From Cymodocea nodosa (taxonomy: Eukaryota; Streptophyta; Magnoliopsida; Alismatales; Cymodoceaceae), in the NCBI GenBank assembly GCA_036874045.1, contig JAZBRI010000008.1, positions 8,819,001 to 8,883,000 on the forward strand: a stretch of 64,000 bases of DNA, given 5' to 3'. Position 1 is the first letter of the stretch. The number at the start of each line of letters is the position of its first letter. Made by a program: the position numbers and the translations under genes. Shown one piece after another: positions 11,980 through 23,078 of this stretch. A model generated the notes under the pieces. It did not search any database. It was not told the origin of the DNA and saw nothing but the letters and a program-made list of their open reading frames with translations.

Positions 11980-12460
11980 ATGATGACAAAACCATATTAA
12001 ATCAATTATGAAATATGTTTAACTCAACAAAGCACCTTCGTTGGGTTAACTTTTAATTCAACAAACTTGTTTGTTGACTTAAGTTCACTTAAGCTTATTT
12101 CTATTGTTTGTGTAAATTTTACCTCTAAGAACTAAAACTCTTAGATGTCAATAATTATATAAGTATCAGTTTTCTAATTATCATCTGTTAGATTACAATA
12201 ACCATTTAAATAGCATCTCCTTTTGTAATATATATATGCAATTAAGATCATAATCATCTTTTTATAATATTTCTCCACCTTTTTGTCATTAATCAAAAAG
12301 ATAATTACAGAGAATATATATATGTATATAAGAGAATTACAACAACGATTTCTGTAAACAAGAATAATAATTGAACACATTTACAGAAAAATGTATTATT
12401 CAATGAATCAAACAAGTAATACAAACATTACATTTTGTATTCAGAAACAGACAAAAATAG

Positions 12461-14731
12461 TTATCGACCCCTCCTAAGTATATCACTTATAGCATTACAT
12501 ATTTTATCTCTTAGATGCCTAATATCATTTCTGATGTCGTTAAGCACTACATCTAAGTCAGGAGGTAGCTAGGTTTGCTGTTCTACTTGAACTGAATAAC
12601 TTTGTTGTTGTTGTTGTATATGATCTGTATCAGGTTGTTGTTGTTGTTGTCGTTGAGGTTTATGCATGGCCTGGAATTTTTGCAAATCTTTGACACTAAA
12701 TGCTCTCATGCCATTAGTTTTAGAGGGCCAGTCGGATAAATTCAATTGGCTTGCAATGAGTCTACATACAGCATCACCATAAAATAACTTTGAACTCATA
12801 TGCTGTAGTTGAGAAGTGAAAACATCAAACCAATTGATTTGAATTCTATTCAGCAAGCTATAAGTTGCATATAAACAACTTCTGCTGACTTCCATATTGT
12901 GTCCAACTCTCTGAAATAAATTTGCATGCAATATATTTGCAATAAACCTTGCCTCTGCATTCACATTTTCCATTAATCTCATTTCAGAATATACATCTGG
13001 AATTTTTGATAAAGATTGAATGTTCCATTCCAGTTGTTTTATTATGTCAAATCTGTTGGTAACAACAACACCTTCATTCTTTAATCCTAAAACTTCAAAA
13101 ATTAACTCAGGAGACAATATAAACTCCTGTTCATTTATTTGAGTTTTCATAAAATTTCCATTCTTGACCAGATTGCTATAAAAAGTTGTAATAAGCTCTG
13201 TGTATTGCTTCCATTTAGTTCCTACTGGCAAGAATTTAATGAGGCCTTGAAACTCAAACAGATCTCTTATTTCCATCAAATTTCTGAATTTTATTGGACG
13301 AGCATGCAGAATCTAACATGTTATCAGATTATTGTATTTTTGCAATGCTTCTTCAGATCTAAAATGAATTGCATTACCTTGAATTTTTAATATTGTATAC
13401 AAAGAAGGTGATACTTGAAGTCGTGATTTAGAGTTTAATTCATCTTCAGGAACCTCTTCTTCAAAATGAATATCATGTTGTTCCTCTTCCAAAATATTAT
13501 CTTGAAGCTGCTCAGGTAAGCTTGATTCTTCAGCTTCAATAGTGTTAGGAACATTGTCAATATGCGCAACATTCATCTATTCAGTCTCTATAGAATGTTC
13601 AGATTTCAATTTTTCCACAAATTCTACAACCGGTGTATCTGTCTGTAATTGTTCATTTTGTTCAATAGATATTTCCATTGATTCATGTTGTGAATTCTCA
13701 CACTCTACTTCTATAGATTCTGTAGAAGGTTGGTTAACTTTTAGCTCTTCTGGAGTCTTAACATTTTCAATATCTGCTACTCCAAACAATTCAGCCTCTG
13801 AACTTGTTACTGCCTCAACATTGTCAATTATATCTGCAATAACTTGTTCAATGTTAGGTGCCTGATGCTCTGATTTGTTAAATTATGCATCATGAGGACT
13901 TGTACTAATAGAAAAACTTGAGCTTATATTTGATTGGTATTTCTTCTCAAGCTTTCTAGCAAGGGAAAATAAAGTCTCATTATCTTCATCAGTTTCAGTG
14001 TGTTCGGAACTGATGAGTTTATCAGATGCATAATAAGGTACAATGTCTAGACATACATTGTCCTTTGGAAATAAATTTTCATCTGATTTTCCTTTTTCAA
14101 TAGACTTTGTTTCCTTAGACAAAATTTTTATGACTTTCCTTCTTCTATAACATTTTTGTTTCTCCTTTTCAAGTATTGCTGTTTTCTTTTCAAATTGCTC
14201 CATAAAAGTTTTCTGCTTTAATTCTTCTAAGGTACTTTCTATTGCAACGGCCTTTTGAAGACTCTCAACTTTTGTTTTGTCTACAACAATATCTGATTCT
14301 ACTTGTTTTGAATATAAAGGAGTAGGGATAGTTGATTCATGCTCTTCCTCAAATGCATGTTGTCTTGTACCATTTATAGGAGTTTGAGGAGTTCTATTTG
14401 ATGAACCTACACCTTTTTCCAAATATTTTGTATACTGTTCCAAAAATGCAATCTCAGCACATTTCATTCTATATTCTCTATCAAATTTACTTCGAATACC
14501 CATGTATGTAATATTTGCATCAGTATGTTGAAGTTCTTGTCTAACTTCATCTAATATATCTTGAGGAAAGAAGTAATCTCTATAAAGTTCTGCTAACCTT
14601 TTGTCCACTCGAAATATTTTCTTGAACTAAGTACTTGGAACTTCATCATTCTCTATTTCTTTTCCTTTGGCATCTTTTCTGCTTTTGCCTTTTCCTCTGC
14701 CACGACCTTTGTAGAACTTGGAGACCATCAT
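12461..14731 (-). pseudogene. Copia-2 third ORF (plant transposon-type protein)
   Basis: One frame of 757 codons from ATG 14731 to TAA 12461 without a frameshift. It is interrupted by five nonsense codons: TAG at 14627, 13577, 13313 and 12569, and TAA at 13883. The N-terminus is basic and Gly/Arg-rich (KGRGRGKG). Then follow a coiled-coil-like region, a long acidic Glu-rich segment (about 13320-13880), a helical domain (about 12680-13300) and a Gln-rich tail (about 12580-12660). The helical domain, with motifs such as ARFIANILHANLF and LLNRIQINW, resembles what is annotated in plants as putative plant transposon protein; this is recalled resemblance, not a search result. I see no signal peptide or membrane helix, so it does not look like the env-like ORF of SIRE elements. 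Its position between pol and the 3' LTR matches Copia-1 and Copia-6. Confidence 0.75.
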
Positions 14732-16320
14732 CGTAGGTTGTAACAGCAACAAGCGGGAAAGATTTTCTTAACAAAGTTTACAAATAACCTAAGTGCCCGT
14801 GTAATAAGTGTTTAAATAGGGTTTTTAGGTGTATAACTCAACGTGAAGAGAAGTCAAGTTTAGAAATAAAATAAATATTGAATAAAGCTTATTCAATCAA
14901 AGTACCCGAAATATTCAAGTATAACTCATTGAGTTAACTAACCTAACGAGTAAAACGCTGTCTAGAGGCAGTTTTACACGTTACCTTATCTAATATAACG
15001 TCTAGTTGGTACACTTAAACAAGTTTCGGATGCTTCCAATTGAAACTTTCCGAAAACAACACACATGCTAAACTTAACATTATCTTGAGAACATTGTAAA
15101 CTATTTGAACATTTTGTCTTTTGAGTTTAAGTTAGTTTGTTTGTCTTTTTAAATTATTTCATCAAGATTTTAAGAAGACATTAATTCAGATTAACTAAGA
15201 TTTGTATTTTAAATTATATTAATCTGTTTTTGACATTGTTAATGCTCCCCCTACAAATATACTTCAAATATATTCAATCAACATACAAAATATACTTCTA
15301 GTGACAATAGATGTTAAGTATAACTATACTTTTAAATTTTCTTTTCAGAGACTTCCGTTATCCTGACATCATCAAAAATGATTTCCAGAATCAATTCCTA
15401 CTGTATATGAATCAAAACACAACTTTGAACTCAATGTGATTAATTCAAGGAGAATAAAAGAATGTATTTCAAATAAACGTTTTCAAAAGTACAAATGTTG
15501 ATTCAATAAATCAGTAGTCATATTGGTAGAAACTATATGCAATTCAAAGATATCTGCAATTAATGAAACAACATTTTTTTTTTTTTTCAAAATAGTGAAT
15601 ATTGATAATTTTCTTTAAAAGTTAGTTTGAAAAGCTTGAATCATACAAGAGCTTTCTAATGTACCCGTGTAATGAGCTTTCAGTCAATAATCCTAGATCT
15701 AATCAGGACCTTAGGTTGCCAGATTTAAAGAATTTTTTTTCAGGACAACAATCCTAACATACCTATCTACTCCAGTACAAAAGGCTCGTGATCAAACTGA
15801 TCAATAAACTCTCAAAGATTTTCACTTTGTAAGCACTTTTTATTTTAAGCACAGTATATATGTATTCCATTAATACAGATGCAATAAAACACAAATCTCA
15901 TACAATTTTTATTTCTATGATTGTATTGAGAATATGAATCAGTTTCAATAAGCTTATACTTTTGATTAACAGTTTAAGATGAGTTACATATAACTTATTC
16001 TACAAGTTTAATCAATTAAGTCAAATTTATGCATGATCATATGCATTTTCCTTGATTCAAAGAAAACATTTAATCAAAATTTCAGAATGTCAGAAGTATT
16101 TAATGTTTTTCATTTACATTTCCACTTAAAATCGTAAAAACCATTAAAATTGATAAACTACTTAAAATCAATAAGATACTACTATGATTTTACAATAAAT
16201 ACATAGTATCTTAAGCAGTAGTTTAGATATTACTTTAGATATTTAAAATAAGTATATAATATCTATGAGGTGAACAACATCATCAATAATATTTATCTTT
16301 TTATGTGGAGTTTAAGCATT
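14732..16320 (-). other. Non-coding spacer of Copia-2 with module shared with N elements
   Basis: No coding region is seen between pol and the third ORF. From about 15130 to 16120 the sequence is clearly related to 42640-43520 in N2 and, inverted, to about 32960-33780 in N1. A purine-rich tract on the minus strand (TAGGGGGAGCA, about 15243-15253) resembles a polypurine tract. A T-run lies near 15570-15590. Confidence 0.7.
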
Positions 16321-17394
16321 TTACACATCACATAGCCTACAAATACTTAAATTTAATCTAATGTTACAGAATGTATTTTCGTCTAGAGGTTTTGTAAATA
16401 TATCAGCTAATTGATTTTTACTAGACACAAATTCTAATTTAATTTTTCCTTTAATTACGTTATCTCTTAGAAAATGATGTCTAACCTCTATATGCTTTGC
16501 TCTTGAATGTAATACAGGATTTTTGGAAAGATTTATTGCAGAACTACTATCACAATAAATCTCAGTTGTATCATAAGATAATCCAAAATCTTCTAAAGTT
16601 TGCCTTATCCACAGAATCTGAGTGCAACACAGTGCAGCAACAACATACTCAGCTTCTGTAGTAGAAAGTGCTACACAATTTTGCTTTTTACTAAACCATG
16701 ACACCAAATTATTTCCCAATAATTGACATGTACCACTAGTACTCTTTCTATCAGGTTTAGATCCTGCATAATCAGCATCAGTATATCCTATAAGATCTAT
16801 TGAACTATCCTTAGAAAAATATAGTCCGAAATTTTTAGTTCCTTGTATATATCTAAATATTCTTTTAACTACAATTAAGTGTGATTCTTTAGGATTAGAT
16901 TGAAATCTAGCACAAACACACACAGCAAACATAATATTAGGTCTACTAGCAATCAAATAAAGTAAAGAACCAATCATACTTTTGTATTTTCTTTGATCTA
17001 TAGATTTTCCTATGTCATCAATATCTAACTTTAAAGTAGTACTCATAGGAGTTCCTCGAATCCTTGTATCATTAAAATTAAATTTCCTAAGCATTTCATC
17101 TGCATATTTTTCCTAATTTAAAAAAATATACCTTTATCCATTTTCAGTTAGTTTTATGACACTCAGTAAATTAAATATTAACTTTTCTACATATAGTACA
17201 TTCGAAATAACACAAGTAGGAGTTATTTGAACATTGCCCATACCTATGATTTTATCTTTGCTTTTGTTTCCAAATGTTGCACTTCCTTTGATGGTATTTG
17301 TAAAATTTTGTAATAGACTTTTCTGTTCGGTCATGTGACTTGACGCTCCACTGTCCAAGATCCATTTTGATGTTGTTTCCTCCTACAACTCAAA
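16321..17394 (-). pseudogene. Copia-2 pol with internal deletion: protease joined to RNase H
   Basis: Protease starts just below 17394 with LDSGASSHMTE and runs to NLLSVIKLTENG (about 17137). Immediately after comes EKYADEMLRKF, which belongs near the end of reverse transcriptase, followed by a full RNase H. RNase H shows TDADYAG (about 16780), STTEAEY (about 16655), CDSSSAI (about 16550) and LADIFTKPLDE (about 16400). The pre-integrase zinc site, integrase and most of reverse transcriptase, including YVDD, are missing, roughly 2 kb. The frame is unchanged across the junction and matches that of gag. Stops are TAA 17395, TAA 17134 and TAG near 17113. This copy could not replicate without help. 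Confidence 0.85.
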
Positions 17395-19641
17395 TTAAGA
17401 AAAACTTTTTCTTGGTATCCAATGTTGTTGAGGACCAAGTTCATTAAACGCATATTTCTTCTTTTTGTTTAAAAATAGTTTAACATTATCATTTATATTC
17501 TTATTAGTTGTAAGTACTATTGATTTATCATTAGCTTCATACTCACATATAGCATTATTGCTTTTGCAATCATTCTTTTTGTTTTCAGATGTAGTATAAT
17601 CAAGACCAAACATATTTTTATCAGATGTTAATTTATTTTGGTCATGCTTATACATTTCTGTAAGTTCATACCAAGATTTTGTACTTGTATTAACACTTTC
17701 TGTACATACAAAATCTTTTTCTGCACAAGAATTTTTTGTTTTATCACATGCAGAATGAGTAATTGGTCTAATACCAGTGTATTAAATTACATGCTCAGGT
17801 TTCTGAATTTTCAGTTTACTACAATTGTCTGAAATTTTAGAAACATTAGAAACTGAATTTCTAGAACAAGAAACAAGATTTTTAGTCATGTTAGAAGTAC
17901 AATTTGACAAATCACATTGATTTATATTATTACTACATGATTCATCCCTTGAAGTACCTACTTCTACATATTTATTACCTTGTTTCATAATAAAAGGAAT
18001 TTTAGTCTTAGATTTACTTGAACTGCAACTAATAAATCCTTTATTGGCTTGAGATTCAGGATATTCAGGATAATCAAATCCTAAGCCAAATTTGTAAGAT
18101 ACCGTAGGGGTACTAGTTAGTTTGTCTAACCTAGTTTGACTTAAATTCCATTTCTCAAAGGTAGAATTTAAATCTTGCTCTCTCAGTTTTAATTTTTCTA
18201 TCTCTAATTCAAGTTCATTTATATTGTTTCTCAACATTTCATTTTCAGATTCTATCTTTAATTTTTCAGCATTTATATTTTGTATTTGTTCATGCAAGAT
18301 ACATTCATTAAATCTAAATTTTTGCAAATCTCTAACATGATTTTCATTATCACATTTAAACTTTTCTAAAGTAGTAGACAGGAAACAATTTTCTTCTTCC
18401 ATAATGGATGAAGATTTTCTAGTATTCTTATTTTCCAGTTTACATACTTTAAGTTTTTGTAATAATGCATGATAAGCACATAATAATTCATCAAAGTTGA
18501 AATCTGAATGACTTTCAGGATCAGATATTACCTCAGACTCATTTGCCATGAAGCACACATGATCAACGTCTTCTAACTCTTGTTCTCCTTCTGAATGTGA
18601 AGATTTTGATGCTGATTCCTCAGATTCAGACTCTTCAGACGTGTCATCCCAAGTGACCTTCAAAGCCTTTTTCTTGTAAAACTTTTTCTGAGTTTTCTGA
18701 GCCGTCTTCTTCTTATTTGTCCTACTTTGCTTTTCATTTTTCCTCATAGGACAATCTGGAGAAAGATGTCCACGTTTCTTACAGTTGTAACATGCATACT
18801 TTCTGGATGAAGAATTCTTGTCATTCAATGATTTTGACGTTGAGGGTTTATCATTTTTGTTCCTTTGCTGTTTCTTAGCTTTCCATGCTTTCTTGAATTT
18901 CCTAGTCAGCAAAATCAAATCCTCGCCAGAATCAGTAGATATATCAGAATCTGAATTAATTTCGAAGGCTATTTCTTTCTTCATTTTTAGTTTGTTGTGA
19001 TTCAGTGATTCATTTAATTGAACTTCATAAGCTGTTAAATTTCCTATAAGTTCATTCATAGTATAAACATTTAAATCTCGTGATTCCTCAATTGATGTTA
19101 CTTTCTGAGACCATTTAGAACTTAGGGATCTAAGAATTTTCCTCACTAAATCCTTCTGTTCAAAATTCTTTCCTAAACATTTTAAAGAGTTTATGATATC
19201 AAGAAATCTGGAAAACATCTCAGAAATATTTTCGTCTTCATGCATCTTAAAGAGTTCATACTTATGAATCAACATGTTTATTTTAGTCTCTTTAACTTGA
19301 GAAGTACCTTCATGTGAAACTTCTAATGCATGCCACACCTCATAAGCAGATTTATATGCCGACACTTTACTGAACTGTTCATAACTCTATGCACAGAATA
19401 AAATATTTAAGCCCTTAGCATTCAGAGTTTCATTTTCTTTTTCAGTAATTGTCCAAGTATTATAAGGGGTAGTTAACAGAGTATATGGTCTAGAAATCAT
19501 GAACCACAACTTATGATCTATACTTTGAAGAAAAACAGTCATCCTATATTTCCAATATTCAAAATGTATTCCATCAAATAAAGGAGGACGATTAAGATTT
19601 TGGCCTTCATATAAAGAAAAATTACCATTTCCAGTAACCAT
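17395..19641 (-). pseudogene. Copia-2 gag
   Basis: A complete-length Ty1/copia gag starting MVTGNGNFSLYEGQ at 19641. It has the UBN2-type gag domain (about 19600-18990, with YWKYRMTVFLQ and later KINMLIHKYELFKM), a Ser/Lys-rich linker and a CX2CX4HX4C zinc knuckle (CYNCKKRGHLSPDC, about 18750-18795). A Ser/Glu-rich acidic stretch and a long coiled coil (about 18100-18480) follow. The C-terminus contains the HWIPRK motif that normally precedes protease. Nonsense codons are TAG 19387 and TAA 17782; no frameshift is seen. It is continuous with the pol frame below 17395, as in elements with a single gag-pol reading frame. Confidence 0.87.
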
Positions 19642-19827
19642 TTTACCTTAGATTTTTCAACCTATTTGATTTTAAACAGTCTAAAAACTTTAAAACAATT
19701 TGAGCCTTAAATCAAGAAAGTTAAATGTATGCTTAGATATTAATTTCTGTTTAAAAACAAGGAAGGTAGAATAAGCAATGATATTAAATAAGTTGGTATC
19801 AATTTTATATCAAAGATTATTAATAAA

Positions 19828-19839
19828 GCTCTGATACCA
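19828..19839 (-). other. Primer binding site of Copia-2
   Basis: The minus strand reads TGGTATCAGAGC, complementary to the 3' end of initiator tRNA-Met, the standard Ty1/copia primer. It lies two bases inside the LTR edge at 19842. Confidence 0.93.
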
Positions 19840-19841
19840 CT

Positions 19842-21007
19842 TGTAGGATCGTGTGGCTATACAAGAGGGGGGGTAAATTGTGTATCTTTAATAACTTTTT
19901 GAAATATAATTGAAACTTTAAATCTCAAAAACAAGTCGAGATATTGTTTTCATAAAATCATTTTTATTCAAGGTTTCAATTACAATATACAATTCAATTC
20001 TCCTCAGAAATTGTAGATGCAATTATATTTCGATACCATGTATCATCTAAACAATTTCGTAACTACAAACATAGAAAACTAATTTACGGAATTTAAAACT
20101 TTTCCCCTTGTTTGATATCTTTCTTCTTCTTCTTTTTCTTCTTTAGTGATGAATATCTTGTCTTTTCATGCTTCACCGAATTTGCTTTCTTCTGATACTT
20201 CAAATCTTCAGTGACGAAAATCTTAACTTTTTATGCTTCACTGAACTTTCTTCCACTTGAGAGATTTTCCCCGAGAAGGTGTTTTTGATCCCTGAAAAAG
20301 ATTTTTCTTTTAGTGTGCAGGGATGGTTTGATCCTTGAAAAGATTTTTCGTTTTGTGTGCAAGGATGGTTTGATCCTTGAAAAGATTTTTCGTTTTGTGT
20401 GCAAGGATAAATTGATCAACGAGAATTCTATGCCTTTTATACTGTATCTTCATTTCATGCATATCCTTCACGTTTAACCACTACCAGTTTTCCACTTCTC
20501 CACGTCTTTTCCTTTTCCTTCATCGAAACACACACGTTCTAACCTACGTTTATATTTCAAATTTTCTTTAATCATCAGTCTTGGATCTCTGAAAAATTTC
20601 CTGCAAAATAAACTTTCTCGTCCAAAAGTTTTTCATCAGTGTAATAAGAAGTCGTTACTTTAATGTTAACTAAACGAGTAACACAAGTATATATATAACT
20701 TAACGTTTCTAACTTAACGAGTTCCTCATGTGCTATTTCACGTGACAAGTACTGTAGCTAACTCAACAAATTAAGTCTATGGTGTTATGCTATCTCAACG
20801 AACCATCTCCGTTGTGTTATGATAACTCAACGAACCATTTCTGTTATGTTATGATAACTCAACGAACCAGTAATAAACAAATGTTTTTATAATAAGAATT
20901 TTACCACGTGCAAAAATAACAACTTAAGTTTGTAACGCTAACCTAACGTGTTGCCTTAGTGTTCAATATAGTAACTCAACGCGTTTAGTTATGTTAACTT
21001 AACGAGT
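19842..21007 (-). repeat. 5' LTR of Copia-2, U3 truncated
   Basis: It matches the 3' LTR (10325-11964) from TGTAGG onward, including the 42-bp triplication and the 32-bp array. At about 20990-21008 it changes, inside the shared string TTAACTTAACGAG, to Athila LTR sequence. About 480 bp of outer U3 is missing. The two LTRs differ at many scattered positions, so the insertion is not recent. Confidence 0.83.
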
Positions 21008-21598
21008 TTAATAATAAAAGAAACATTTCGGAGAGTTACAGGTCTAACTATCCGTTGCTCAGATGCATTTCGGATAGTTAGAGATAACTCACTGAAAATC
21101 CACTTAAGTCACTTTCCCAGAACATGACACGTGTCCACAGCTATTTTATAAATAAAAGGAGATTTCGGAGAGTTACACATATAACTATCCGATGCCCAGC
21201 TGCAATTTCAGATAGTTATAGATAACTCACCGAAAGTTCACTTAAGACATGCATTATGGTTTCGACACGTGTACTTCAGAAAATAATAAAATATTCTTTT
21301 AAAGCATAACTGTTCGGCAATTTAAACATAACTGTTTGATACATATTCAGTATATTAAACATAACTGTCTGAAATATCAAAAAATTCAGATAGTTAAGGA
21401 TTTCACAGCTTGCAACTTATCAATAATTCAAAAATATACTAAATTAACATTAATTCACCGAAATTAAGTAGATTCTTTAATTAAAGCATATAATAGTGCA
21501 ATTATAATATAATGGCTTAATTCTCATATGATAAGCTAAATATTATGTAATTAACCATCATTTAAACGTTAATATTATGCACTTTTTCATTCTAAACA

Positions 21599-21667
21599 CC
21601 TCTTGAAGAAAAATAGTTTATCAAATTGAGAAGAGATTTAGGAATATGGTGTCTAAATGATTTTTAG
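21599..21667 (+). pseudogene. Copia-1 RNase H, last codons
   Basis: This continues the polyprotein cut at 9803. The residues PLEEK, a TAG at 21614, then FIKLRRDLGIW lead to a stop at 21665. Together with the CCTCT target duplication it shows that the pol at 4719-9803 and the third ORF at 23079 belong to one Copia-1 element. Confidence 0.8.
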
Positions 21668-23078
21668 CTTTACCTACTATCTTTTATCTTCTATTTCTTT
21701 TATATTTACTTCACCATCTCATTTTCTATTATCTGTTTTTTATTATATTGAGTTATTTTGATAATCTATTTTAGTTTAGTCCTTATATTGAGTTATTTCT
21801 TAAGAATATTTACAAATTATAATTTTCTTCAAATTTTTAAAACAAAAACATCTCAACCAACACTCTTCTTGAGATGATTTTCTACTAAGTTTATAAGTTA
21901 TAATGATTTCATACATCTATATTAAAATCAACTTAGAATAACTCACAAAATTACTGAAGGTTCCTGCTCCACAAATAGAATAATGTCCACATGACACTTA
22001 GAATGGGGATCTAAATCCGAAAAATAGCCAAGTTACCTTAATTAATTCAATGATTGTATGCCTATTTGCTAGACTGAATGTTTCTTGATTAGAAAATTTA
22101 GAGGTGTTTAATATGTAAGGGTGAAAATAAGGAAAAGTGGTTGGAAGCAATAAGACTCAAGATATTTAACCTGACCTTGTCCAAATGTTTTTAACTTTCT
22201 ACACTTTCATTTCTTTTTTCAGTACTATCAAAGTAATTGCCATTGTCAAAAAAAAAAAAAAAAAACTCTGATTATGGCTATGTAGTACTGATAGTTTCAT
22301 AATTCTCAAAGATCTTCTTTTCATCTTAGTTAATTACATAACAGACATTGTTAAGGGTAAATATACCTTGGGGTTGCTTCATGGAAATTTCAAACTGGCC
22401 AGAGAGAACATAGTAAATAATTCTTAATTTTTCTATTCTAAAAACATTAAGTTATAGCATTAAAGTTTATGAAAACTAATTTTTTAAGGATAATAAGGTG
22501 AACCATAGGATCAAGTTCTTATACTAAGTGAAATGTGTTATTTATCTTAATGTGGAGCCCTGAATATTTCAATAATTCTCACACAAATATAAAAATAAAA
22601 AAATAATAAAAAATAAAAATAAAAATACCTCACCAAACATTTTTCTATTGCTGATTTCTTTTATTCAAAAATTAAGGGGGAGTTTATTCTTTTTGATATG
22701 TCTGATTTTCACAATTTTAAGTTTTTTTTAGTCAGCATATTTTTAGGGGGAGTTATTTTCTTTACCTGGTTAGGTGCTGGCAGTTGTCGGAGAGTTAGTC
22801 TTCTGTCTTAAGGATTTTTCGAACAGTTAAGTTGTAACTATCTGAAAATTTCTTAGTTTTCAACAAGTTACTATCTTGTGCCTTATTACTTTTTTAGACA
22901 GTTATTCTGTAACTATCCAAAACTCTCATTTCCTTTGGTAAGGTCGACCTCTACCTCACCGATCTCTGGAATTTTCTGATACTTATATGCTTTTGGAGGG
23001 TTATTTTCTCACTTTGCATAAACCTTCCGATTCTCAAATTCTTCATCTGCTTCATCTCTTTTTCGCGCCTTCTCCTTC
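21668..23078 (+). other. Copia-1 spacer between pol and third ORF
   Basis: AT-rich with no supported gene. It contains a run of about 20 A near 22246-22265 and an AT-only stretch near 22580-22630. Two polypurine-tract-like strings, AAGGGGGAGTTTATT (about 22674) and TAGGGGGAGTTATTT (about 22743), lie 330-400 bp before the third ORF. Confidence 0.6.

Larger units (their letters stand above)
10325..21007 (-). mobile_element. Copia-2, SIRE-like element with third ORF
   Basis: A minus-strand Ty1/copia element. In its own order it has a truncated 5' LTR (21007-19842), tRNA-Met primer site (19839-19828), gag (19641-17395), shortened pol (17394-16321), a non-coding module (16320-14732), third ORF (14731-12461), polypurine tract (11979-11965) and 3' LTR (11964-10325). 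The 5' LTR lacks about 0.5 kb of outer U3 and passes directly into Athila LTR sequence within a block that both LTR types share, suggesting recombination. No target duplication survives because of that loss. Confidence 0.88.
9804..21598 (-). mobile_element. Athila solo LTR, split by Copia-2
   Basis: This insertion lies in the Copia-1 RNase H. It begins TGTTTGC at 9804 and ends TAAACA at 21598, flanked by the target duplication CCTCT (9799-9803 and 21599-21603). Only the outer parts are Athila LTR: 9804-10324 and about 21008-21598. The middle is Copia-2. Compared with the LTR at 1831-3966, about 1.07 kb of the LTR is missing at the right-hand Copia-2 boundary. Being a lone LTR with matching target duplication, it is best read as a solo LTR that later received Copia-2. 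Confidence 0.82.

Noticed and set aside
12461..14731. Third ORF as a retroviral-type envelope gene
   Set aside because: No signal peptide, membrane helix or cleavage motif is visible in any of the five copies.
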